Below, in pieces: positions 1-13,400 of a stretch of DNA of 49,719 bases. The stretch is from Candidatus Omnitrophota bacterium (lineage in GTDB: Bacteria; Omnitrophota; Omnitrophia; Omnitrophales; Aquincolibacteriaceae): NCBI GenBank assembly GCA_022709525.1, contig JAKLIQ010000007.1, positions 1 through 49,719 of the forward strand, given 5' to 3'. A program made the translations under genes and the position numbers. The notes below the pieces were generated by a model. The model saw nothing but the letters and a program-made list of their open reading frames with translations. It was not told the origin of the DNA and did not search any database. The stretch's first letter is position 1. Every line of letters starts with the position of its first letter.

Positions 1-2
1 TC

Positions 3-1480
3 CAGTCCGGCGTCACCTACAGCGGGCTCCAGACGGTCAATTTCGACGCCCAGACGGTCCAAAAGGTCCGCATCTCGGTGGGCGGAGGATACCAATCCAA
101 CGGGACCTGGGCAAAAGATATCCGGGTGAACGGGCTGAGCGCGGTTTATAAAGCGCCCGCTTCCCTGCAATACCAAATAGAGATCCTCCACGACGGGACC
201 TGGAAAGACCTCGGCACATACACCGTTGACAGCGCGGCGTCTTCCGGAACCTTCCAGATCTCAGGCGCTTCCCAGCTGAACGGCATCACGCTGGCCGGAC
301 AGCAACAGGTCCGGATCACGCCGCTCACGCCGTATGCGACGATCACGATGGATTCTCTGACGGTAAGCAGCAAACCTTTGAATAGTGCTTTTATCAGGCC
401 GCCGGAAACACGGCTGATCTCGACTAACTTTTATACCGGGCCGAAATTCAGAGAGATCCTTGATACCGCGTCGACTTTCAGTTATGCGGACAATCAACGG
501 ATCACGGATACAGTTTCGATCTATTTCTATGAAGATCCGGAAACTCACGCGATCGTGCGGGCTTCGGAAGTGACGAGCAAGTCGTGGAAAACGGCCTATG
601 TCGATATCCGCGACCCGAAAGCGTCTTATTCTTATTTACAGACCGGAACGGTCCAGCCGCCGGCGTCGGGAAGCGGAACTTACACCGTTGATTTCGGAAC
701 AGGAACGTCCGGGAATTGGATCTTGACGGGTGCCGTCGTTAACCAGGCAGTGATCAACACCGATTTTGCCAATCCTCACCAGCCGGACCTGGTTGGAGTC
801 ACTGCAAGCCCTGCGCCCGGAACGACCGGGACGAGTAGCGCTTGGTGTTCTGGCGGCGGAACCGTCTGCATGGTTGATGGCTCGGTAGCCAACAACAATA
901 TATGGCAGAGGTCGATAGCGGCAGGAACCATGGCGCAGATCGGAACGATCGATCTTGGACGAGTCAGGGAGATCAATCAAATTTCGATCAATCTTCATAC
1001 ACAAGGCAACTACACCTACCGCGATTACAAAATTGAAATTTCAACGGATGGAAGCAATTGGACCGAGGTTCCTCCGGGAGGGACTCCGGACAACGGCGTT
1101 TACAAGGGATTGCAGGTCGTTGATTTCGGGACTCAGGGAGTTCGTTATATAAGGATCTCGACGACAGGACAAAATTCAGGATCTACTAACTACAATTGGG
1201 GACAGATCCTGGAAGTGAACGCCCAAAGGGTTATTTCTCCGGCAGACACTTTCAGCTACAAGATCGAGGTGGAAGATGGCGGCCGGTGGATCGAGCTTGG
1301 GACTTACCAGATCCCCGCAGGGACCGCCCCGCAGTCTTTTGTGCTTTCGAACGATGCGATTCCGGATGATATCGCTTTGACCGGATTGCATCGGGTCCGC
1401 TTTACCGCGACATCGCCTTTTTCCTCGGATATCCGGCTACAGACTCTTACGGCCTACGGCCAAGTCGTTCCCAATGTAAC
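3..1480 (+). other. Giant 1: alternating discoidin (F5/8 type C)-like and small beta-sandwich modules
   Basis: Around 828-1230 the protein has the pattern of an F5/8 type C domain: an opening with WQRSI, an IGTIDLGRVREI strand, DYKIEISTDGSNW, and a closing GVRYIRIS strand. The first 45 codons of the window repeat the closing part (GLQTVNFDAQTV then VRISVG). Between and after these lie two copies of another module (about 160-380 and 1245-1470) sharing YxIE, W, LGTY and a VRxT strand. Such domains usually bind sugars or lipids on surfaces. The family call rests on pattern only and the ligand is unknown. Confidence 0.6.
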
Positions 1481-4400
1481 GGCGGTGCCGGCCGCGCCCG
1501 TGTTTTACCAGGGAGCGTTGCCGGAAAATGACATCGAGGCATTTGCCGGAATGCTGTTAGTGTCCCGCACCTATTACAACCCGGACGGAAAGACGACGCA
1601 CCATGTCGATTATTTTGACGGCCTGGGCGCTTTGACCCGCCGGGACACTTACGTCTATAGAGAAGTGGCCGGCCGCAATCCCACTGAGGATGACATTGTT
1701 TCGATCGTGCAATACGGATTTTTCCAGGGCGTTGCCACGATCACCGGCGTCCAGTTTACCAAGAACTGGCAACCGGGCTATCTTGCCGCTTCAACCGCGA
1801 ATGCCGCCGAGAAAGACGCGATCACGGCCGCTTTCTCCGGCGACACCATATTCAATGCCGCGCTGGCCGCCGCTTCGCGGGCTATGGCGACGGCGCCGAT
1901 CATGATAGCGCAATTCGGCTATTCTGTCGGCGGGACCCGCTACGTCAGTTCGAAGGAATATTTCATCTATGAAGGGTTGACGCTCAAGCGTTCGGATATT
2001 TATTCCCGGGAAGCGGTCGGCGGCGTTGGCGCTCTTGCGAAGGTCCAGGAAAAATTCTACCACGCGGATACGGCGCTTTACGGCGAAATGGCCGTTGATT
2101 ACATCAACTATTGGGAAAATACGGGGGACGGCGTCCGGGCGGTCACAAGCCGCGCCCATTATCGTTACGACACGACCGACGCTTATTCCGGCGCGAACCG
2201 GCTTGCCACGGTCGATACCTACGGTGTTTATCAGGGGTCCGACACCTTCCTGCAGAGGAAAGAGATCTACAATACTTCTTCCGCCTATACCTCCGCGTAC
2301 TGCACTGCCTGGCAAAGTTGCTATCAGGATGTCACGAAATACGGCCACATAGCTGTTTTGACGCATACATATGAAGCCGTCATTGATCCGGCCGCGATTA
2401 ACGCCGCGCATTTAGTGACGGGAAATACTGTCAATGGGGTCACCTACAGGTCGGCTATTTACGGGTTTTCTTTCCATCAGTATGACGAAGCGGATCGCCA
2501 TCTTGTCGCGGACCACAATTATGAACGGCACTACGGCACAGGCGACCTGTCCGCCACGAACCTGGGATACACCAATTCCAGGACCTCGATCACCTATTAT
2601 CGACGCGATGGGAATGTTCAATATACGAATACTTATTATTGGGGGCATCCCGACACGGTCGTAACAAGGATCAATTATGTTTACCATGAAGGCGTTGCGA
2701 ACGGGAACCTTCCTCCGATCCTGCTTTACACCGAAACAAGGAAAGCCGGAGCGACCATTGCTTATAGCATTTATAACACGGCATTTGAGGCCGGCATCAC
2801 ATTCCCGTCCTGGGTCTACTCGGCCCAGGCCGCGTCCTGTCCAAGCGTTACTTATGGGCCCCGCGTCGTTCTCGAAGCATCAAAAGAAGGGGATGCTTTG
2901 GCAGCTACGGCCTATATCTACCGCGCGTCGGACGGCACGCTGGAACGAACCGTAACATATCAGGATACCCTGGCGGGCGATTGGCATAAGGTCGCCGAAT
3001 CTTCCTATTCCACCGACGGAAAGCGCCTCCTTAACGTCAGGAATTTTGATTGGTACCGGAACGTGAGTTTTGAGACCTATACCGAAACTTACAGGTACTG
3101 GACCGAAGGCCTTTCAAATTACCAGAGATCCTCGACACATACGGAACTGGGGAATGATGTTTTTAGGATCGGCAATAATGTCGTGACGACTGTTTACAGC
3201 TATGTCCTGAACGGAAAAGCGCTCAAGCATACCGTGACCCAGGCGGGATTGGGCCGGGTCGAGCAATTCTATTACACTCCCGGAGCTCATCTTAAATATA
3301 GCGAGACCAGATGGACTTCTGCCGCCGCTACTGATAACTATGGTTCCAGCATCGCTCCCTATCTGACAAGAAGTTATTACGACTATGAGACGGGACGCCT
3401 TCTTTCGACTTACGACTGGTATGGCAATACGACCGAGATTTATAGCTATCAGTCTGATGGAACTTTGGTCCAGTCCTTTGGGATCGAAGGTGATTACGCG
3501 CAGGCATGGGCAAATGGCTCCTTCATCAATACTCCCGCAGCGATGACTTCCAGCAATATCTATACCATTAAGGACTATGATTCTTACGGCAGGGTGACGG
3601 AAGCCCGTAGCTATTCGCCTTTTGCGCCCGATACGCGCGAGGTTTTCCGATATGACCAAAACAGCGCTTCAGCGACTTTTGGAAAACTCTATGAATCCAA
3701 GGTTTACCGGAGCAACGGCGGAGCGCTTGTTCAGACGAAGCATTATGACGCGGTAACCGGTATTTTGTACTACTCCGAAGACCACATTAACGGCGGCCGC
3801 TGGACCACTTACACTTATGACCGTTATCGCCGCCTCATAAGAACAGACACAATGAGTGGCGGCGGCACGACCTACTATAACGCGGCCAACGGCAGCCGCA
3901 TGATTTCCACAAGCGATGGTACGACCTACCACTATAACAACAACAGCACCTCAGCAAATTACGGCGCTCTGGTTTCTGCGACATCAAGTCAGCAGGGCGG
4001 GGACATCATAACGACCATTGCATATTCCGGCAGCCGCGGCCACGAGCGCCAAGTGTCCCAGGTTTCCGAAGCCCGCGTTGGATATCTATTCCCGAGAGGA
4101 AGATATTTGTCGTGTTGCAGCAGCGGCGGGGCGGGGCAGCGGTTGTTCCAAGAAGGAATCGTGGGGGTTGACAGCGATTCTTACACGAAGATATCGGAGT
4201 ATACCTATCATTATTCGGCCGGCGGTGAATCCGGCGTCACGCTGGTTGGCCATACGTGGGCTTATTCATTCGATTATATGGATGATGATAACTGGACGCA
4301 TGGCAGCAATGACATGCACTATCGGCTAAGGTCCGGCGTAGAGATACAGAAACGCACTTCAACGATCGTGAAAGACGTAAATGGCCGCACGATCTATACA

Positions 4401-7400
4401 GTGGAAAAAGACAAAAACGGCGTTGTGGTAAGCCGCACGTATGGTTATCAATACGATCAGTACGGGAATGCCATCAGCTATTATCAATACTCCTACGACA
4501 CGACCGCCGATAAACCCGAAGCCCACCGTTACCAGGTTTTTAACACCTATGACAGCTACGGGAATATTACCCGTTCGGTATCTTATGAGCTTCATGGAAG
4601 CGCCCCGCGCACTTTAGCGAGTATCACAACCTACACCTACGAGAATGGAGTTCTTTCCAGGACCAGAACAACTTCCTTTGACGAGAACGGCCACCGGGAT
4701 GTCGTCACGATAAATTATTATGGCGCCGACGGAAGCTTGACCGGCACTTCTCAAACGGCAGTGGCGGGAGGGGAGACCGCGAATTCCTTCGCGGAAATGA
4801 ATGCCGCCATGGCTCGCGCGGCCCGGGCCCAGGCCGCCGCCAATGCCCTCGCTGCCGCCGCCAATGCCCTCGCCGAAGCCCAAGCGGCTTTGGAGGAAGC
4901 GCAGGGCGCGATCGCGGAGGCCCAGGCCTTGGTCGCGGAGGCGCTCGCGCAAATGCAAGCGGCGTTGGCATTGCTGGAAGGTTTGGGCGAAGATTACGCA
5001 AGTCTTGCCGATGCGATCGAGTTGGCGATCCAGGATGTGACGAGTCTGACCGCTACAGACTGGGATTACAACTTTGATACGGATACCTGGACCTCAAGCA
5101 TCGACAGTTACGATCTGGAATGCGCCTTCATCCTGGTAGATATGTTCGCCGACTACCTCAATGGCGACACGAGCGTCATCTTCATGGGCGCGACCAACGA
5201 AGAGGGCGGCGATAACAACGGTTACGCGATCTACCGCAAAACAGGGGAGTCGGTCACTGACCCCGTGACCGGAAATATCACTTACGCCGCCACCGGTTTT
5301 TCAAGTTACGACCATTTCCACTGGGCGGACATGGCGCAGACCGAAGATAACCAGGGCGTTGTCCTCCAGCAGAAGGCCTGGGATATGTATGCCCAGGACG
5401 ACACGCTGACGATCGACTATGTGTATGAAGCAGGAGAGCTGATCTACACCGAAAGTCATTTCCATGTCGACGGCCAGTGGTTCACGGAAGACTCCGATAC
5501 CCGGACAAGGACTTACGCGGATAGCGATGCCGGACGTGCCGCTTTTCAAAGAGACATGCTCGCGGCGGGTCACGACCAGGCCTGGATCGACTCCCGCCTT
5601 GATGAAAACGCCGTAGATGATGACGGCAATAGCACCTACCTGCAGGCCTTCAAGAACGAATCAGGCGGCGGGTTGGCGGGTTGGCTTGAGATCTGCATCG
5701 ATTTTTCGCTCATCGCGACAGGTGGTCTCGCGGAGATCGCCTTGGTCATTTATGCCTGGTCACAGGGCGAATCGACGATCGATGTTTTAGCTGACGCTTT
5801 TGGGATCACCGATGTTGAATTGATGGGCTATGTCACGCAGGCTGTCACCAGCGCAATGCAAGCCGTGGGCGGGATTTTGGTCTGGACAGGGTGGGGGACC
5901 ATTGTCGGAGTGATCCTCCTTCTGGCGTCGATCGCGATTTCAACCATATGGACCTACGGGACAACGGGCGATACCAAAGCGACCGTTACCGCTTTCGTGA
6001 TCGCCTGTGTGGGCGCCCTCACTTCGGTCCTTGCCGGAAGTCCCGCGATGCAGGCAGCTCTTGCCCCCGCGCAAAGTATGAATTGGTTCGGGAGAGCTTG
6101 TTATTATGCGGCTGTTTACGGGATCGTCTTCGGAACGATCAACACCCTGGCCTATGGGACCGTAAATTATTTGACGCAAGACGGCGACAAGAGCTGGTTT
6201 GATTGTCTCGGGGAAGTGGCCGCCTATTGCTACATCGCGGCGGCTGTTTCCGGGTTTTTTGCCGGCCTTATGGCGGGTAAAAGTGGCGGTGAAGGGCAGA
6301 CCGCGAAGGCGGATGCAAAACTGGATATGAGCCAGGTCATTACAAGCGCGTGCGTGAGGGGAATGGCTGCGGGCTTGGGGTCGCTTGTCCCAAATCTCGT
6401 TATGAATTATGGCAACGAAGATTGGCAGGATTTTTTAAGCGATACTCTCGGCCTCGGCGAAAAAGAGGATCCAAATGATCCCAATGATATCAATGTTGCC
6501 CGGAGGGCTTTTAGCGCCGGCCTCAGCGGGATGATCAGCAGTCTAACTTTTGCAGCGTTCACCCCCGGAAGCGTTTTCAGTTTTGCCACACTTGCTTCTG
6601 ATACCTTAATGTCAGCGCTCTCGGGTCTTGTTACGGCCTCCGTTGCTCGGGAGGTGATCCCGGATCTCATTGAAGACGGCATGTACGCGGATCTGGCCAA
6701 AGAATTGGGAAATTTGCTTGGCGAAGCCGCAAACAGCATCGTAAGTTTCTTGATCGGAAGGGTCCTTGAACTTCCGATGTCGGCCCAGCAAAAATTTGAC
6801 ATTTTCAATGCTGTTCGCCGCGACGACAATCTTAAAAACCAATCTCCGCAAGATGTTTTGGATTTTATTCGTGCCGAAATTTTGATTCCAAGAACAGATG
6901 CCAATGGCAATATCATTGGTTTTGATTCCAATCCTTACGGGAATTTAAGGGATGCCAAGGGTAATTCGGTAATAGGGCCGATCATTTCCGGGTCCGAATG
7001 CGCGGCAAAGATGATGGATGCGACCGATCCAAAGTCCATGATGGCGATCGCGGCCGCCTATCAGTCGGATGGTAAGGGAAACTATCGTTTCGATTCAAAA
7101 GCTTATGAACAATTTTTGGCTGGTCAGAAGCCCATGGATGTGATGAGCCGCGGTCAGGATATCGACTGGAGCAACATCGAAGCGATTCAAACAAAAAATA
7201 TCGAGGGTTTGGAATTTATAATCTCCGCAACTCTAATGGATGGGACGACCTGGCAATGCGATTTGACTCCGGATGATATCAAAACTCTCGAAGGGATCAT
7301 AACGCTCAATCGCGGTAACCTTGCGAAGATTTCAACAGAGATCCAGCTAGCCATCAGCAGCGGAGGGCTTAGCGTTTCGATGATCCGGATCAGTTTGGGT

Positions 7401-10400
7401 AGCTATGAATATGCCGGGCGGACTTATGAGCAAGCGGAACTCGATATTACGGCGACAAGCGTGGAATTCAGCTTCAGTTACGGCGGCGGCCGGTTAGGCG
7501 TTGAGGCCGGCACCATGGACGAGACCATGAAGGGTCTTGAGATCATGGGTCAAGTTTTGGATGGCATTGGCCGCGAACTGGATATGAAAAATGAGGCGGA
7601 TGTTTTGATGCTTGGCGACAAGCTTCAAGCGTGTGCGGCGGATTTTGCTGGCAAATTCACGATCGCCGGGGTCATGAAAGTCGGCGAGCGGGATATCCAT
7701 TATAAGCTTACGATCTCGGCTGATTCCGTCATGTATGAATTTACGGCTTATGGTAAAGACGGAGCAAAGATCGACGTGGTGGGCGTTGTCGGGAACACCA
7801 AAGAAGCGTTGCATGATATTCGCAAGATCTCCGAGCTTGCTTCCAATTTCAACCTGAATTTCACAGAGGCCAACGCCGGCGACATCATCGCCTTTTTGAG
7901 CCAGCTGCAGGATTGGCTTGGGAAGGGCCCAGAAGGCCTTTACGCAAAACAGTTAACGATCACTTTTTACCGGGATGGCGTGAAATTCGGCGACGTTACG
8001 ATCTTCGCGGGTACAAAGGTGATCCTTCTGGCTAATTTCAATCTCAAAGGCCAGGAAGGTAAAGTGGTGTTTGGCGGGATTGCCATGAATGCCGAGAAGG
8101 GGATCAAAGGGGTTTTTGAGGTTGAAAAGATCGCGGCCAAATACGACCTGCGCGCCGACGCGATGGTGGATGGGGTCGTGGGCGGCGGCATGAATGCTTT
8201 CTTGACGGAAGTGTGGGGGAAAATGGGCGAGCTCGGTTTTACGCAGATGAATTTCCAGTTCTTTAATACGGACGGAACCCTCTTTGGCACGTTCACCATG
8301 ACAGCGATCGGCGGTTTCTGGAGTGATGTTCAGGCGAAGGGATCGGACGGATTCATCACCTTGAATGCCATTCAGGTCAGCAATGCCGGTCAACTGGGCG
8401 CCGCCATGCAAGATATCCAGACCTTAAAAACGGAAGCTCTTAAATATGATTTTACGGATCAAAAAGGCCGAAAAGCTTATGCTGGTTGGGTTTTAAAGGT
8501 TTGCGAAACGAGCTTAAGCGGTAAGGTCGTGTTGGGCGCCGATGGGAATCCCGTACCCTCGATTTCCGAAGAAGTGGCTCGGGGCGGGATCGATATCATG
8601 TTCTTTGACGGTGGTCCGGGAAAACAGTTCCTGGGGAATTTCCTGCTGCAGACGGTGATTGACCCGGTGACCGGGAAGGTTTCTTATCAGATCACGGTTT
8701 CGAATGCGGAGCTGGTCGGCAAGGATGGCGGATTCGCAAAATTCGGACAAACTTTTACGATTGATAAAAAAGATGGGGAAACCGGCACGGTTACGGCGGA
8801 ATCGTTTGTTTCGAGTGTTATGAGCGGTGTGGAAAGCCTCCGCGCCTATGCCCTGACATTGGATTTAAAAACCCCGGCCGGTCGCGATGCGCTTTTGACA
8901 TCTTTTGAAAGGATCCTTACCGGAATGCAGGCGGAAGGGATCCAGTTCACCAGTTTGGACCTTTTGGTCGGTCCCGCAAGCTTTCAATTCTTTGACGGAG
9001 CCGGAAAAGCTTTGGGGCAATTCACGCTCCAGCTGGACGGAGGCGTTGTCCGTCTTGGTGTTTCCGTGGATATGAAAGGAAGTGACGGCGGGTTGGTTCG
9101 TTACAGCCAGGTTTTCGAAGAAAGCGTTGAAAATCTTAAAAAAGATGACAGCGCTTTTGTCTCGGGAGTAACAAAGACGGCGCAAGCTCTCCAGAAATAT
9201 GCCTCCACCGTACCGCTCAATACCCGGGCGGATCGGGAAAGCTTCCTGACAAATATACAAACAGTAGCAAAGGGTGACAGTATCGCGGGAGTTTTGACGC
9301 CGGGGGATCTTCCGGCCCTTCAATTTGCCGCCGGGTCGTCGCTTGTATTTGAATTTATGGCAAGCCCTGTGGTTTCCTTGGGGTCGGTGCTGATCGGAGT
9401 CGGTCCTGAGGGAAAGATCCAGTATCAAACGACCATTTTCGGTAAAGGATTGACCAAAGTGGACGGCGTTCCGATTGATGCGACATCGATTCAGGAAGCC
9501 TTGACGGGAATGGAGTCTGTTTCCAAATTTTCCGAAATTCTCGGAAAATACGATCTCTCAATAGTGGCCGAACGTTCTGCCTGTTTAAAAGAAATTACGG
9601 CAAAATTAAATCTCGAGAACGAAAACGATCGGGCGACTTTCTCGGCGTTAAGCATGGCTTTCCTTGGCGGCGGCATTATACCCGTGGAAGATATGGCCGC
9701 TCGTATTGTGAATAAGAACGGGATAACGATCGGAACCGTTGGCTTTAATGCTAATGGCATGATCAACGTTTCTTCAGCTTGGAACCCGGCGCAATGTACA
9801 GGGCCCGTGGATATGAATAGGGACAAAACGGTCGATGCCGCGGACCAGCGGACTTACAACGATCAGCAAGTGAATGTTTATCAAAATCAAGTGACGATCA
9901 TGAACGCGTCGTCGCTTTCTCAATCAGAAGTCAATCAGCTGACGGCCCAATACACCCAATTTGCCTATGTGGATCCTGAGACTCAAAAGACCGTTGCGAT
10001 GCTGACATTCGCGACAGCAGGGAACGTTTCGCTGGGCGGCGGCTTCCTGATCACAGATGCCGACGGCGAGATCGTCGGCGTGGCCGACAGCACGTTCACT
10101 TCTGTGGCCGCCACCGAATTAAAGAATTATCAGGTGAATGACGCTCACGGGATCAGCACGGAATCGGTAAAAGCTTTCACGTATGTCGGAGCGGACGGGA
10201 AGACGTTCTATACCATCGCGATCACGGCGCGGGGAAAACTTGCGATGGCGGGTCAATGGGGCCAGGGCGTTACTCGGAGCAGCGCGGCCATTTCCGATCC
10301 TTCGTCATTCACCGTGCTTACGGCTTTCAATTATGCTTCGATGACCGGGTGGCAGCGGCTAAGCGGGGTCGGTGCGGGTCAGCCAAGCCTTTATGGTCAG

Positions 10401-13400
10401 ATCGATCTTAAGACCGGTAGCTTTGTTGAGTATCAACTGATCGATCCCGCAACCGGAGGATTGAGGACTTTTGCCTTTGCTCCGAAGGTGGAAGGCCAGC
10501 CGGTCGACTATCAGCTTTATGAAACGACCGGTGGAACGCGTACGGCCGTAGCGGGCATCGAGGTCAATGCGAACTTCAAGGCCGAGGCGAATGCAACCCT
10601 TGGCGCTCAAACATCGATTGTTTTGACGCAACAGCTTGGCGCGGCAGTCGGTATGACCGCAGCCGCCGCTTACTCCGCACAGTTTAATCTAAAAGTGTCG
10701 CTCCTTGACTCAAACGGCGCTTTCATCGGTGCCACCATCCTCATCGACGCCAAAGGCAATGCGGTGTGGTACCGCACCATCGATATGAAAGAAAATGCCT
10801 ACATTGGCGCAGGAGTGAATGCGGGATATGTCTCAATTAATGGGGTCCAAACAACGGGCAATCCACAGGCGTTTCTCGGCGAGACGGCGAACCCAATACC
10901 TGTCAAGGATGCCCAAGGCAACGCACTCACACCCATTGAGGGAACTCGCCTACAGTATTCGGAACCTTCCATCACTAACGCTAATCTTTTAACTCCGGCC
11001 GACCAGCAACTCGCCACCTCCATGCTCACCAGCATGGGTGTGTTGCATAATCAATACGAATTGATGATTGGCGACAAAATAGTCCAGTCGCAATTTAATG
11101 CTGCGGGACAATTAATATACTTCGCGAATCCTGAAGTTTCAGGCCAGTGGCTTATGAATACCGGAGTCTTGGAAGGTGAGGCGGATTCATTCGTCGCCTT
11201 TTCCGTAAAGGGCGTAACGAGTGATAATCAGCCGTTAACCGCTGACGCGCAAAAAGTCTTTGCCGCAAAAGATCCGAATGTGACGCAATATCAAACCGCA
11301 ACCTATGCTTTGCAGGACGCTACTGGCAAATCCATTCCAAATGACTCAGTGCTTGGCATGCAGATCGCGACAGTTATGGGCCTTAAGAGCCAGACAATAT
11401 TCATGGATGCCGCAGGCAATGCGCTTTGGATGATGAACGGGACAGATTTGAGCGCTTTATCGAAATCCGGCGCGGTTCTTATCGGTGTCGGGGATAACAA
11501 AGGGCTGGTTTTTGGAAATACTGACGGGGTCTGGATAACGGCCGATACAAGATCACCGACTGGCTATGATTTTGGCGTCGAGGGTAAAACAACCGCAACC
11601 TTGAATGGCGGCACCGAGGTTACGATTCGCCGTAATTATCAAGTCGAAAACGCAAAGAATTACAGCTCCGAACAATTGCGCTCATTCGATAAGCTGATGA
11701 GCGATAACAATTTGACGCAGTATGTGTGGATCAATGCTCAGGGCGGGATTGGCGGTCGCGCGATGTGGAATGGGGTGCTGCTTGATTACGAAATGGGACT
11801 CGACGCCAACGCTTGGTATTTCTTCAACCAAACTTCCGGCCAGTTTGAACTTTATGATGCAAAGCGTGTCGGATTTGATCGAGTCATTGAAATGGTCAAT
11901 GTCGGAACCCTAAACGATCCCGAGTACGTAGCGGCCAATGTCAACACGGGCTATCTTGACGGGAAAGTTGTGGATCCCGATAGTCTGACGGCGAGCGCTC
12001 TTTCGGCTTTGAATGCGTTTAATGGCAACCGCCTAGGCCAGGCGACGTTCGAGGTGAGTGCGGCTCTTGGGACCATGTATTCGATCCCCGAAGGAACTCA
12101 AGCGACGGCACAAGTGAGTTTGAGCGGAAGCGTATCAATGTGGTCTTGCGAATTTAATGGTTTTACGCATGTTTTTGCAAAAGGATCGATATCGTTCGAA
12201 TTGATGGCAACTCAGAACGCGCACATTTCATGGACGGAATATGTTTTGGATTCCAAGACCGGGAAATTAGACATGATCGAAGTTCGCCTGGATGACGGAA
12301 CGATTGTCCAAGCCGCTGAAAACTCCGGCACCCTCGAAGGACTAACCGATTATACCCATGTAGCGACTTACACTTATGCCGGCCAAAATCACACAATTCT
12401 TTATGAAAATACGGCGTTAGTCGGTTCTTTTACAGGCGCTAGTCTCGAAATGATGTTGACGGGGCCCATTCCCGCCGGTTCAAGTTTTATCGATGTTTGG
12501 AATAAAGACATTCAATATTTAAATGCCGGAACCATGATTTATACAAGCGGACGCACGAATGAGGCGTTGATCGGCGTTAATATAGCAACAGGAAAAGCGG
12601 AAGCTGTATGGAACCGGGATACCGGTAAAGCCATGACTCTCAGCGCGGATCCGTCTCGCGTAAGTGCGATTGCAAAATTCTATCAAGGAACAGGTGCTTA
12701 CAATGATGAATTGATGCCGTTACCTGTTGATGTTTCGATCGATCTGTCGCGTGCGGATTCAGTCGCTTGGGACAGCACGGGGCTCACGATTTTCTTTGAC
12801 GGCGCGCTTGAGATCGGAGTATTCACGCAAGATCTGACCGGTTTTTCTGTCAATTTCAATTCGATCATATCATCTCTTAGTTTTTATGCGGGGGCTGACG
12901 GCGCTACCATTCGCGCATCGGGCGGTGCGCGTCTTGTCTATGACTCAACCGGCAAAGTGATCGGCGCATTCGATGTCAGAGATTCGAAAAATGTTGTGTC
13001 GTTTAAATGGGACACCGTCGGAAATAACGTAATTGATTTCGATTCCAAAACTGAAGGCGCACAAAAAACACTCACGCTTCAAAGTGGTACAGAAATAACT
13101 TTACGCGAAGCTTCTCATGTTCTCGTAAGCGCCGGAACCGATCCTGCCCAAACCATACGGATTTTCTTAGATGCCCAATCTATGGTGCTAGGCATGACGA
13201 TAGGTGATCTGTCTAATCCTGCATCGATCCTCTTCTTCAGAGGCACCCAAGGCGAAGTGGTCCAGCGCACTTCTAATTTTGAATTAACGGCAACCGGCAA
13301 GAACGGTGAAAGTTTGGGTACTTTCAATCTGCAAGAAAGCGCTTTAGCGGCAGGAAGCCGGCTTATTCGCGAGCAGAGCGGCTCGGCAAAGACTTTAAGC

